Positions 1 through 6,574 of a stretch of 8,839 bases of DNA are shown here, in pieces (position 1 is the first letter of the stretch; every line of letters begins with the position of its first letter). The notes beneath the pieces are model-generated. The model saw only the letters and a list, made by a program, of their open reading frames with translations, made no database searches and was not told where the DNA came from. The stretch covers positions 1 through 8,839 of the forward strand of contig JAICRQ010000115.1 in the NCBI GenBank assembly GCA_025966435.1. Direction: 5' to 3'. Origin of the DNA: Anaerolineales bacterium (lineage in GTDB: Bacteria; Chloroflexota; Anaerolineae; Anaerolineales; Villigracilaceae). The position numbers and the translations under genes are program-made.

Positions 1-135
1 CGTTTGTCCTGGGATGATCCCATTCCAGCATGGTAAAACGCAGCTTGACTTGTCCAGAGTTGATTCCTCATCTGGTGAAGCACCACAAGCAGTTGTCAAA
101 AGAAAAATCAGCAAAATTAGTATTAGTCTTTTCAC
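1..135 (-). CDS. Secreted lipoprotein, N-terminal part (runs off the window start)
   Basis: The 45 codons visible begin VKRLILILLIFLLTTACGAS: two positive residues, a hydrophobic run of about 11 residues and a lipobox-like TTAC with the lipidated Cys at residue 17. This is a class II signal peptide, so the protein should be exported and anchored in the membrane by lipid. After an acidic linker comes CVLPCWNGIIPGQT, a Cys-x3-Cys-Trp segment that I recall from many short Chloroflexota lipoproteins of unknown function. The start is taken as the GTG at 135-133, with an AAGG at 144-141 five bases upstream. Another in-frame GTG at 141-139 is possible but has no ribosome binding site. The rest of the gene lies outside the window, so no function can be given. 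The signal peptide is seen directly; the lineage link is from memory. Confidence 0.7.
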   Translation of the reverse strand, partial: MKRLILILLIFLLTTACGASPDEESTLDKSSCVLPCWNGIIPGQT

Positions 136-260
136 ATTCACCTTACATTTGCATAGATCAAACTGTCCTGTGCCGCCCAACTCGTTATTAGACGCCCATT
201 GGGTCACTAATATCCAGACTATTTAGATCGATTCTCACCATCCGTCCATAAATTTTACCC

Positions 261-389
261 CTAACCACTCGTCAGCACAGGCTTTCCTGTTTTGCTCCTC
301 TCCAAGTTCAGTGCCAGCAACTTCTCCAAAATCTCCTCATCACTCAAGTCAGGCTGCCAGCCGTAGGCGGCGAAGACGGCTTGGTCGAG
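261..389 (-). pseudogene. C-terminal relic of a DNA methyltransferase
   Basis: Minus-strand translation from 389 reads LDQAVFAAYGW, then QPDLSDEEILEKLLALNLER and a short tail, ending at TAG 263-261. This matches the conserved extreme C-terminus of large class I SAM-dependent DNA methyltransferases (type IIG/BREX-like size class), usually seen as LDxAVFAAYGWPxDLSDEEILxxLLALNLER. Only about 40 codons remain. Upstream the frame stays open to 420 but loses resemblance around residue 389, and at 425-423 it meets the TAG that ends the DUF4062 gene. No start codon with a ribosome binding site is visible, so it is probably not translated. It is best read as the stump left when the body of a modification gene was deleted or replaced. 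The family assignment rests on recognition of the motif alone. Confidence 0.65.
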
Positions 390-422
390 GAATCGTCTTC
401 CTGGGATCGAGTGCACGTGTTG

Positions 423-1283
423 CTAGGCTTCTTCATCTGGACCTTGCATTTGAAGAATCTCCCTGATAAGAAGGCCGCTTTCAGTTTCAAGCGTGACTAT
501 AGGCCCATCATCCGTCCAATCTGCCCGCTTGACAGATCCAAATACTGTCAGAGCCTTTGCCATAACTTTTGCCATCTTTGGTATCTTACATAAGGCAAGA
601 GCGAGATCATTTTCTCCGAAAACATAATAGGTATCACCGGAAGATAACTTAAGATGACTAGATACAGACGCTCCTGCTTCTAGATTCAAAGCTACACAAG
701 TTTCACTGAAGACAGCTCTGAAATCACCCGGATTTATAAATTGGATTATTACTTCCTTGCCGCGGAATATTTTGGGAAGTAAGCTAAACTGACGTAAAAG
801 CTCCTCGCTATCAGGCTCACTTGTTAATTCTAATTTGCCTTCTATCCTGGCTCCAATTCGCTTGAGAGCCTCGGGCACGTCATGCAGTATCTTTGCTGCT
901 AAATCATCAGGAGTAGTGAAGAAGCTTACAACATGCCTCTTAGTCAACACTCCTTTGAGCTCTTTTAGCCTTTTTGCGCCCTCACCAGTTTCAACATATT
1001 TAGGAAGTATCGGCTGATTATCTTCATCAATGATGTAAATAAGAGATGGTAAACCTAGTTTTTGAGCCTCGTCGTATTCAAGATGCGTCATTGACCGTTC
1101 GTAGCTGTCTGGAATGGTTCCATAGCGCATACTAAAGACGCCAATATATACTTTACATGATCTAACAACTTCAAGACACTCTTCAACCGGGCTACCGGGT
1201 TTTGAGCCGAAATACTCCATTCCTCTCACGATCGCTTCCAGTTGACTGAGTGAGTCACGGACAGCGCGACGGTATGGCTGCAA
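423..1283 (-). CDS. DUF4062 (TIR-like) domain protein, N-terminus apparently disrupted
   Basis: Residues 1-135 carry the DUF4062 signature: QPYRRAVRDSL, IVRGMEYFGSKPGSPVEECL (19-37), VYIGVFSMRYGTIP (45-58), SMTHLEYDEA (64-73), LPSLIYIIDEDNQPILPK (78-95) and a KRHVVSFFTTPDDLA segment (115-129). DUF4062 has a TIR/SEFIR-like flavodoxin fold and often forms the effector or sensing end of larger defence or STAND proteins. The C-terminal half (about 150-286) has no motif I recognise and no NTPase. The coordinates use the TTG at 1283-1281, the only usual start codon in this frame. It is unlikely to be the original start, because the codons just upstream read FIPIFVGSTFVD, the conserved first strand of the domain. 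The gene is therefore either truncated by a frameshift or affected by a sequencing error. A link to defence is inferred from the neighbouring methyltransferase relic. Confidence 0.75.
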   Translation of the reverse strand: MQPYRRAVRDSLSQLEAIVRGMEYFGSKPGSPVEECLEVVRSCKVYIGVFSMRYGTIPDSYERSMTHLEYDEAQKLGLPSLIYIIDEDNQPILPKYVETGEGAKRLKELKGVLTKRHVVSFFTTPDDLAAKILHDVPEALKRIGARIEGKLELTSEPDSEELLRQFSLLPKIFRGKEVIIQFINPGDFRAVFSETCVALNLEAGASVSSHLKLSSGDTYYVFGENDLALALCKIPKMAKVMAKALTVFGSVKRADWTDDGPIVTLETESGLLIREILQMQGPDEEA

Positions 1284-1342
1284 ATCAACAAAGGTTGATC
1301 CAACAAAGATTGGAATAAATGCTTGGTTTCTCCAACTCCCAT
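1284..1342 (-). other. Out-of-frame original start of the DUF4062 gene (probable 1-base deletion)
   Basis: On the minus strand an AGGGAG at 1355-1350 stands 7 bases before an ATG at 1342-1340, an excellent start signal. That ATG reads MGVGETKHLF and continues in the wrong frame. The frame that encodes DUF4062 reads FIPIFVGSTFVD over the same bases (about 1318-1283), is closed by a TAA at 1349-1347, and contains no ATG, GTG or TTG before 1283. A single lost base near 1319-1325 would join the ATG to the domain. There is no homopolymer or classical slippery heptamer that would suggest programmed frameshifting. Confidence 0.6.
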
Positions 1343-1503
1343 ATTGTTACTCCCTTAAGTGGATTACATATTTCCACTTGCTGACGAAGTCCTGCGGTAT
1401 ACCTGGCATGTGTGCGAATCCCTTGTCTGGATTTTACAGGAAAATTCACTATCTCGTGATTGAAATTCATTACAAGCCTCACGTGTTTTTGTGCCTACTA
1501 CAC

Positions 1504-1565
1504 GGCGGGTTACCCTCATCATCCTTACAGGGTGCTACGCGAGGGCGCTGCGCAGCCAACCCGCC
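1504..1565. repeat. Inverted-repeat element able to form a compact three-way junction
   Basis: The outer arms are a perfect 8-base inverted repeat, GGCGGGTT (1504-1511) and AACCCGCC (1558-1565). Directly inside, ACCCT (1512-1516) pairs with AGGGT (1529-1533), and GCTACGC (1534-1540) pairs with GCGCAGC (1550-1556) with one mismatch. The three helices abut with only C1557 unpaired at the junction. Ends of the form 'TAGGGCGGGTT...AACCCGCC' resemble short dispersed palindromic repeats found in many bacterial genomes, so it may be a MITE/REP-like element. It could equally be part of a small structured RNA, because a strong terminator follows 6 bases later. Confidence 0.55.
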
Positions 1566-1571
1566 CTACGG

Positions 1572-1607
1572 AAAACCCTCCCTAGGCTTAGCCTGAGGAG
1601 GGTTTTT
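1572..1607 (+). terminator. Strong intrinsic terminator with no plus-strand gene upstream
   Basis: A 16-pair stem, AAAACCCTCCCTAGGC (1572-1587) against GCCTGAGGAGGGTTTT (1591-1606), closes a TTA triloop. It has one C-A mismatch and one T-G wobble, and the U-tract is T1603-T1607. Read on the other strand the trailing T-run is only TTTT, interrupted by CC, so it is less effective that way. No protein gene on the plus strand precedes it, so it must end a non-coding transcript, the tail of a lost gene, or read-through antisense to the DUF4062 gene. Confidence 0.75.
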
Positions 1608-1678
1608 CATTGAAAATGCTTATGCTGGTGGTAAGTTCTTGAGAAAGAGATTGAAAGTTTTCTCATGAAAATGGAATG

Positions 1679-1706
1679 TTGGTGGACTTCGAAAATCACC
1701 TATAAT
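1679..1706 (+). promoter_or_regulatory. Probable sigma-70-type promoter of the response regulator
   Basis: A perfect TATAAT lies at 1701-1706 with TTGGTG at 1679-1684 as a partial -35 box, 16 bases apart. Transcription would start near 1713 and leave a leader of about 115 bases before the ATG at 1827. A seven-T run at about 1749-1755 is preceded only by weak pairing. Confidence 0.5.
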
Positions 1707-1826
1707 AAAAGAGAAGATTGGACTAAGGTTGTCCGGTTTGGAGTCTAGCCTTTTTTTGAATTGTTACTTCTATACCGCTGCGGCGCATTATCATGCAATA
1801 CGCAAATGACTGAATAAAGGTATGGG

Positions 1827-2264
1827 ATGGAAAATAGAACTATTCTTTTGGTAGAGGATAATCCGGACGACGAAATGCTAACCTTGCGTGCCCTCAAGAG
1901 GAATCGTATTGAAAATCAAATCGTTGTCGTACGGGATGGCGTGGAAGCGTTGGAGTATCTGTTTTGCACCGGCGCATATTCTACGCGTGACCCGAATGAT
2001 ATGCCTGCTTTAATTCTTCTGGACTTGCGATTACCCAAAGTGGACGGTGTAGAAGTGTTGCGCAGAATCCGTAAAGACGAGCGGACTACTTTGCTACAAG
2101 TAATTATCCTTACATCCTCAAACGCGGATCGAGATATGGTTGCTAGCCTCACATATGGTGCTAATGCATATATGCAAAAACCAGTTGACTTTGTTCAGTT
2201 TACTGAAGCCGTGCGTGAACTTGGTTTGTACCTGTTTGTAGTGAACGAAGCATCGCGCCCTTAG
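1827..2264 (+). CDS. Single-domain response regulator, CheY/Rcp1-like
   Basis: The 145 residues are one receiver domain with no output domain. The acidic pair E10-D11 (LLVEDNPDD) binds Mg, the phospho-acceptor is D66 in LLDLRLP, the switch residue is T96 in VIILTSSNADRD, and K118 is in AYMQKPVDF. The NPDDxxLTLRALKR start and the Y-L-F-xxGAY insertion before the phosphorylation site are typical of Rcp1-type regulators, which often partner phytochrome-like or PAS histidine kinases in cyanobacteria and Chloroflexota. No kinase is present in this window, so it is an orphan here and its partner is unknown. The ATG at 1827 has AAAGG about 6 bases upstream. The ABC transporter gene follows after 56 bases on the same strand; co-transcription is possible but not shown. 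Confidence 0.92.
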   Translation: MENRTILLVEDNPDDEMLTLRALKRNRIENQIVVVRDGVEALEYLFCTGAYSTRDPNDMPALILLDLRLPKVDGVEVLRRIRKDERTTLLQVIILTSSNADRDMVASLTYGANAYMQKPVDFVQFTEAVRELGLYLFVVNEASRP

Positions 2265-2320
2265 AAAACTTGTATGACGGGGGCATGAAGACATTCTATA
2301 GAGCGCGGTAAACTTGGGGT

Positions 2321-3235
2321 ATGTCAGGTTTAGCCATTGAAACAAACCAGCTCACTAAGCGCTTTGGTGATGTCCTTGCTGTTGTCAATGTAAACTTATG
2401 TGTGAAGCAAGGGGAGATATACGGCTTCCTGGGTCTCAACGGTGCAGGCAAAACCACTACTATCCGTGCGCTGTTAGGTATGATTCGGCCTAGCTCCGGA
2501 GATGTTAAAGTGTTAGGAGAGTATATCGATCCAAATGGACGAGGACCCTGGGGACGTGTAGGATACATGGTAGAAAGTCCGTCGGCTTATCCGGAATTAA
2601 CTGTCCATGAAAATTTAGAAATTGCACGACGCCTACATGGGATTTCAAATAAAGGTGCAACGTCGCATGTCATTGAACGGTTAGCGCTTTCCTCCTATGC
2701 CCATCGAAAAGCCGGCACACTTTCAACAGGCAACCTGCAACGCTTGGGGCTTGCCCGCGCTTTACTGCATCAACCGGAGCTGATAATTCTTGACGAGCCC
2801 GCTAACGGGCTTGATCCGGCTGGGGTTGTGGAAATACGTGAACTGCTTGCCTCTCTCGCCCAAGACAAAGGCGTGACCATTTTTATATCGAGCCATATTC
2901 TTACAGAAGTGGACCGACTGGCAACGCGTATTGGCATTATTCATAAGGGGCGATTGATTCAAGAACTAGATGCCGAAAAGTTTGAGAAGAGGCGGGCTAA
3001 AAGGCTGGCAATAAAAACACGCAACCTGGAAGCTGCACTGGTTTGCCTACGAAGTGCCGGATATAAACCTGTAGTACAGGAAGGAATACTGTTGGTAGAT
3101 AACGAACATGCCATCGAGCATCCTGATGAAATTGCAGAGATACTTGTAAATGCAGGCACGCCGCCGATGCGGCTTACCGTCGAGCAACAAGACCTTGAGG
3201 AGTATTTTTTGCAGTTGACGGGAGATGCAAAATGA
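2321..3235 (+). CDS. ABC transporter ATP-binding subunit, BcrA/DrrA type
   Basis: A 304-residue cytoplasmic ATPase that powers an exporter with the permease encoded next. Motifs in order: Walker A GLNGAGKT (38-45, K44); a Q-loop region GYMVESPSAYPELT (81-94) with Glu where Gln is usual, as in bacitracin-type exporters; signature LSTGNLQRLGLA (134-145); Walker B LIILDEP (154-160) with catalytic E159; D-loop NGLDPAG (162-168); and switch H192 in ISSHIL. A C-terminal domain of about 90 residues (about 215-304) follows, as in BcrA/DrrA proteins. The ATG at 2321 is the first possible start, since an in-frame TAA lies at 2309-2311. Its ribosome binding site is poor, with GGGG only one base away, so translation may be weak or coupled. 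The family is secure; the exported substrate cannot be told. Confidence 0.95.
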   Translation: MSGLAIETNQLTKRFGDVLAVVNVNLCVKQGEIYGFLGLNGAGKTTTIRALLGMIRPSSGDVKVLGEYIDPNGRGPWGRVGYMVESPSAYPELTVHENLEIARRLHGISNKGATSHVIERLALSSYAHRKAGTLSTGNLQRLGLARALLHQPELIILDEPANGLDPAGVVEIRELLASLAQDKGVTIFISSHILTEVDRLATRIGIIHKGRLIQELDAEKFEKRRAKRLAIKTRNLEAALVCLRSAGYKPVVQEGILLVDNEHAIEHPDEIAEILVNAGTPPMRLTVEQQDLEEYFLQLTGDAK

Positions 3236-4020
3236 ATGGCTTTTCCTCTGCACTATGGGCTGAAGCACTGAAAGTCCGTCGCTCAAAAGTTCCTATCTTC
3301 ACAACTCTAGGGTTTGCTCTTGTCCCCTTGATCGATGGTTTATTCATGATCATCTTAAAAGACCCCGAAGCGGCACGCTCGATGGGATTGATTACCACAA
3401 AAGCACAGCTTGTTGCTGGTGTTGCGGATTGGCCTACGTTTTTTAGTATTCTTGCGCAGGCGGTTGCAGTTGGCGGAGCGATACTTTTCGCAATTATCAC
3501 GGCTTGGGTTTTCGGACGGGAATTCACCGACCGTACGGCAAAGGAACTCCTGGCGTTGCCCACCTCGCGTGAGGCTATTATTGCCGCAAAATTTGTTGTT
3601 ATAGCGATATGGACATTGGCATTGTCTTTATTCGTTTTCGCTCTTGGTCTTCTGGTAGGAACTCTGGTCTCAATTCCTGGTTGGTCCGCGCCACTCCTTC
3701 GCACAGGATTTGCAGATGCAATAGGTTCGGCTCTCCTTACTATTGGATTGCTTTCGTTTGTAGCCTTACTGGCAAGCATTGGACGGGGGGAGCTTTTGCC
3801 AATTGGATGGACAGTCTTTACAGTAGTCCTAGCACAAATTGCGGCAATCACCGGTTGGGGTGATTGGTTCCCCTGGGCTGTTCCTGCACTATACAGCGGG
3901 GCTGCGGGTCCACGGTCGGAACTGGTTGGACTCCACAGCTATCTAATCGTTTCGATCGCGAGCCTCGTGGGAATCGCTGCAACATTTTACTGGTGGCGTC
4001 ATGCGGACCAGACACGATAA
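3232..4020 (+). CDS. ABC-2 type transporter permease
   Basis: A 262-residue membrane protein with six likely membrane segments, at about 22-42, 70-92, 117-146, 161-183, 190-208 and 236-255. The cytoplasmic stretch VFGREFTDRTAKELLALPTSR (93-113) between segments 2 and 3 is characteristic of permeases that pair with BcrA-type ATPases and probably forms the coupling contact. The N-terminus SALWAEALKVRRSKVP (6-21) is the usual 'E-xxK-xRRS' entry of this family. Its ATG overlaps the ATPase stop codon (ATGA at 3232-3235), which implies translational coupling and a shared complex. Such two-gene exporters commonly pump out antibiotics, peptides or lipids; the substrate here is unknown. Confidence 0.93.
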   Translation: MNGFSSALWAEALKVRRSKVPIFTTLGFALVPLIDGLFMIILKDPEAARSMGLITTKAQLVAGVADWPTFFSILAQAVAVGGAILFAIITAWVFGREFTDRTAKELLALPTSREAIIAAKFVVIAIWTLALSLFVFALGLLVGTLVSIPGWSAPLLRTGFADAIGSALLTIGLLSFVALLASIGRGELLPIGWTVFTVVLAQIAAITGWGDWFPWAVPALYSGAAGPRSELVGLHSYLIVSIASLVGIAATFYWWRHADQTR

Positions 4021-4053
4021 AGATTCGAGGACAGTTTCTTCTGTGCAGAAACA

Positions 4054-5289
4054 ATGAAAATCTATATTTTGACGATTGGCACCCGTGGTGATGTACAACC
4101 CTATATCGCACTAGGACTAGGGTTACAGTCCGTTGGTCATGAGGTAACAATTGCAACCTTAGGAGAGTTTGAGAATTTAGTAACGGGTTATGGGTTGTGG
4201 CATGCTCGCCTACGAGGAGACTTCCTGAAGGTTGCCCAAGTATCCGAAAACGGATCGACGGGTAAGAAACGTGGGAATCCTTTACAACTCATCCAGCAAT
4301 ATATTGAAATGGCGAAGGATACGCTCGCCGATGAATGGGAGAGCGCGCAAAACGCTGAAGTAATAATCTATAACCCCGCGGCCTTTGGCGGCTATGACAT
4401 TGCTGAGAAATTGGGGGTTCCCGCCTTTGCTGCGTTCCCCGCACCAATGTATTCCCCGACGAAGGAGTTTCCTAGTCCATTTTTTCCCTTCAGGAACCTG
4501 GGACCCTTTAATAAATTCAGCCATCAGGTATTTGCCAAACTGGGACCGTCCATGTTTCGTCGCCCAATCAACGAATGGAGAAGAGATGTCCTTGGTTTGC
4601 CGCCTGCGAAGGGAGACAACGTTCTGCATGGCAAGCCAGTTCCCACGTTATATGCTTATAGTGAAGCCGTAGTGCCCCGACCTGCCGATTGGGATCATTC
4701 CTCGGTGGTTACTGGATACTGGTTCCTAGACACACCAAGTAGCTGGCAGCCTGAGCCGGGCTTGGTTAAGTTCATAAATGCAGGAACGCAGCCTGTGTAT
4801 ATTGGATTTGGCAGCATGTTTATGAACGGTGGAAGAGAGAAAACAGAAATTGTTCTTGATGCTCTAAAACTTGCGGGACAGCGCGGAGTATTGGCGACAG
4901 GATGGGGTGGATTATCAGCGGCTGACTCATCTGATGATATCTTTGTTGTTGATGCCGTGCCCCATGATTGGCTATTTCCACATATGGCAGCGGTTGTTCA
5001 TCATGGTGGAGCAGGTACGACTGGAGCATCACTACGAGCTGGGAAACCTACAGTAATTTGCCCATTTGTGGGCGATCAACCATTTTGGGGACATCGGATT
5101 GCTGCCCTGGGAGTTGGACCCTCCCCTATTCCACAATGGAAGTTAACTTCCAAATCCTTGGCGGAAGCAATTAAAACTGCTGTGTCCGATCATGGTATGC
5201 GGCAGAGCGCTGCTGAGTTGGGAAAGAAGATTCGAGTTGAAGATGGGGGTGGGCGCGCAGTCGCATTTATCCAAGATAAGCTGTCATAA
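4054..5289 (+). CDS. GT1-family glycosyltransferase (UDP-sugar dependent, sterol/macrolide GT-like)
   Basis: A 411-residue GT-B fold enzyme expected to move a sugar from a nucleotide donor onto a small hydrophobic acceptor. The N-terminal acceptor domain starts IYILTIGTRGDVQPYIALGLGL (3-24), the hallmark of the group with sterol 3-beta-glucosyltransferases and macrolide or glycopeptide glycosyltransferases. The C-terminal donor domain has VYIGFGSM (248-255), the donor-binding HHGGAGTTGASLRAGKP (316-332) and PFVGDQPFWGHR (337-348). No signal peptide or membrane segment is seen. The ATG at 4054 lies 33 bases after the permease stop with only a weak upstream purine stretch, so it probably belongs to the same transcript. 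Glycosylation plus export suggests modification, secretion or self-protection against a natural product, which is inference. It converges with the hydrolase gene, the stop codons being 4 bases apart. Confidence 0.92.
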   Translation: MKIYILTIGTRGDVQPYIALGLGLQSVGHEVTIATLGEFENLVTGYGLWHARLRGDFLKVAQVSENGSTGKKRGNPLQLIQQYIEMAKDTLADEWESAQNAEVIIYNPAAFGGYDIAEKLGVPAFAAFPAPMYSPTKEFPSPFFPFRNLGPFNKFSHQVFAKLGPSMFRRPINEWRRDVLGLPPAKGDNVLHGKPVPTLYAYSEAVVPRPADWDHSSVVTGYWFLDTPSSWQPEPGLVKFINAGTQPVYIGFGSMFMNGGREKTEIVLDALKLAGQRGVLATGWGGLSAADSSDDIFVVDAVPHDWLFPHMAAVVHHGGAGTTGASLRAGKPTVICPFVGDQPFWGHRIAALGVGPSPIPQWKLTSKSLAEAIKTAVSDHGMRQSAAELGKKIRVEDGGGRAVAFIQDKLS

Positions 5290-5293
5290 AGAT

Positions 5294-6502
5294 TTACTTT
5301 TGCGTTCCATTCTTCCAGATTTCATCTAGCCAAGCAAACATCGTCCCATTAGGTAGGGCAAGATTATCCACCTGACAATGTGCTTCCCCACCCTGCTCCT
5401 TAGTGAAAATAACTAGTTCTTTCTGCGGGTTTGGTAACTGCTCATAACACTCACGGGCAATTTCTAAAGTAATTTCTGCTTCTCCTTCTCCTGCAAGGAG
5501 TAGTGTCGGACATTCTATTTGTTTCACGTCCACCTTGCCATTTGTCAGATAGTCCCAGGCTTTCCTGAAACGGGCAGCAATATCCTTTGGATGGAAGCTA
5601 ATCTTCAAGCCAAAACGCCATACGATCTGATTGAACGCTGTGCGGCTGATAGGATCGTGTCTGTTGTGACCCTTTTGTTGGGCAAGGACCGAACGAAATA
5701 CATCTGGCATAGGGGGATTTGCGATGATTGCCTTGATGCGACGGTCAAAACGCCCGGCTTTAAAGGCGATATGTCCGCCCCAGCTAAAGCCAAATAAAGC
5801 AAGCCGATTAGGATCTACTTCTGGGCGCGAAAGGGCATAGTCCACCAATGCCTTGGCGGTGACTTCCATCCGAGCGCCGAAGTACAACGCGTTGTCTGGG
5901 TTCATTCCCTGTCCTGCCAGGTCAGCCGTCAGGACGTTATAGCCTCGTTCTCCACCGGAAGAACCAATCATAAAGTAGCAGTCTTCTGCCCAGGTTTCTA
6001 CGCCTCCCACGACCAGCAGCGTTGGACAAGCGGTTTTGCTGCTATCTGCCTTCCAGAAATAACCCGGTAACAGATGCTCTTGGAAAGGTGCTTCGATAGA
6101 CTCAATAGCAGGAATAAAGAGTTGCGCAGCTTTTTGGAAGGAAGTTTGCATGGCCTGCCAGCATTTGTAAAAGTCGGGATGCTGGCGTCCCATGATAAAA
6201 AGTGGCGCGCGGTAGTAAGTACTGGCGCGAAGAAACGCCTTGCGAGCAAATTCCTGATCGCCCTTCTGAAGAGCATCTTCAGCCTGGTTTTGCACCCATT
6301 CCGCAAGGAAAGTCCATTCTCTACGCCAACTCTCCACATCTGCATTGGTAATTCGTTTTGCGGTAGATAGACACTCTTCCCGGTTACTTCCGTCGTAGAT
6401 TTCGCGTCCAAGGATCCAGGAAAGGTAGTAATCCATGTCCCTATGATCGAAGTAAATTTTTTTCAGACTTCGCTGTGCAAACGATGTATTCTCATTCGCC
6501 AT
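5294..6502 (-). CDS. Alpha/beta hydrolase, FrsA-like with helical N-terminal domain
   Basis: A 402-residue cytoplasmic hydrolase. Residues 1-140 form an all-helical cap-like region rich in Trp and Tyr (DYYLSWILGREIYDG, REWTFLAEWVQNQAEDAL). The catalytic domain begins near 158 (CPTLLVVGGVETW, which contributes to the oxyanion site). The nucleophile is S240 in GFSWGG (238-243), the acid is probably one of E339/E341/E343 in LLLAGEGEAE, and the base is H375 in GGEAHCQVDN. This layout is shared with FrsA-like esterases and the 2,6-dihydropseudooxynicotine hydrolase group, which cut esters or carbon-carbon bonds in small molecules. The natural substrate is unknown. The ATG at 6502-6500 is chosen as the first Met before the conserved helical domain; the ribosome binding site is weak. 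It lies 72 bases downstream of the AsnB-like gene on the same strand, so shared LacI-type control is plausible. Confidence 0.88.
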   Translation of the reverse strand: MANENTSFAQRSLKKIYFDHRDMDYYLSWILGREIYDGSNREECLSTAKRITNADVESWRREWTFLAEWVQNQAEDALQKGDQEFARKAFLRASTYYRAPLFIMGRQHPDFYKCWQAMQTSFQKAAQLFIPAIESIEAPFQEHLLPGYFWKADSSKTACPTLLVVGGVETWAEDCYFMIGSSGGERGYNVLTADLAGQGMNPDNALYFGARMEVTAKALVDYALSRPEVDPNRLALFGFSWGGHIAFKAGRFDRRIKAIIANPPMPDVFRSVLAQQKGHNRHDPISRTAFNQIVWRFGLKISFHPKDIAARFRKAWDYLTNGKVDVKQIECPTLLLAGEGEAEITLEIARECYEQLPNPQKELVIFTKEQGGEAHCQVDNLALPNGTMFAWLDEIWKNGTQK

Positions 6503-6542
6503 GATTGTTTTCGTACCTAATAAAAAGTAGACGTTATTAATT

Positions 6543-6548
6543 GGTCAA
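6543..6548 (-). promoter_or_regulatory. Possible internal promoter -35 box before the hydrolase gene
   Basis: On the minus strand TTGACC (6548-6543) is a five-of-six -35 match in the 72-base gap before the hydrolase. An AT-rich TTTTTATT lies 17-19 bases further on as a poor -10. It might allow expression independent of the AsnB-like gene. The evidence is weak. Confidence 0.25.
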
Positions 6549-6574
6549 TGTGTAGCCCTATTAGATTAAAGGCT

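Larger units (their letters stand above)
1343..1826. other. Gene-free stretch of about 480 bases with structured element, terminator and promoter
   Basis: No convincing protein gene lies here on either strand. The open frames present lack ribosome binding sites and recognisable residues. The stretch holds the DUF4062 leader (minus strand, from 1342 leftward), a three-way-junction-forming inverted repeat (1504-1565), a strong plus-strand terminator (1572-1607), and the promoter plus roughly 110-base leader of the response regulator (1679-1826). Between 1380 and 1500 I see nothing specific. Confidence 0.6.

Noticed and set aside
14..226. Plus-strand open frames at the left edge
   Set aside because: No ribosome binding site or known motif, and they lie antisense to the convincing lipoprotein signal peptide.
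1285..1482. Minus-strand open frame of 65 codons overlapping the DUF4062 leader
   Set aside because: It has no recognisable residues and covers the ribosome binding site and first codons of the DUF4062 gene in a different frame.
1504..1607. tRNA gene in the structured stretch
   Set aside because: There is no anticodon arm, no T-loop sequence and no CCA-type acceptor end; the fold is a three-way junction followed by a terminator.
1711..1755. Terminator suggested by a seven-T run in the response-regulator leader
   Set aside because: The preceding bases offer only 4-pair stems (GGAC/GTCC or GACT/AGTC), too weak for an intrinsic terminator.
2395..2770. Degenerate ABC signature (LSTGN) and Glu in the Q-loop as signs of an inactive ATPase
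   Set aside because: These variants are usual in the BcrA/DrrA branch. Walker A Lys, Walker B Glu and the switch His are all intact.
3174..3851. Long minus-strand open frame of 225 codons opposite the exporter permease
   Set aside because: It lies antisense to a clear ABC-2 permease, is rich in Arg, Ala and Thr as expected from the mirrored codons, and has no recognisable domain.
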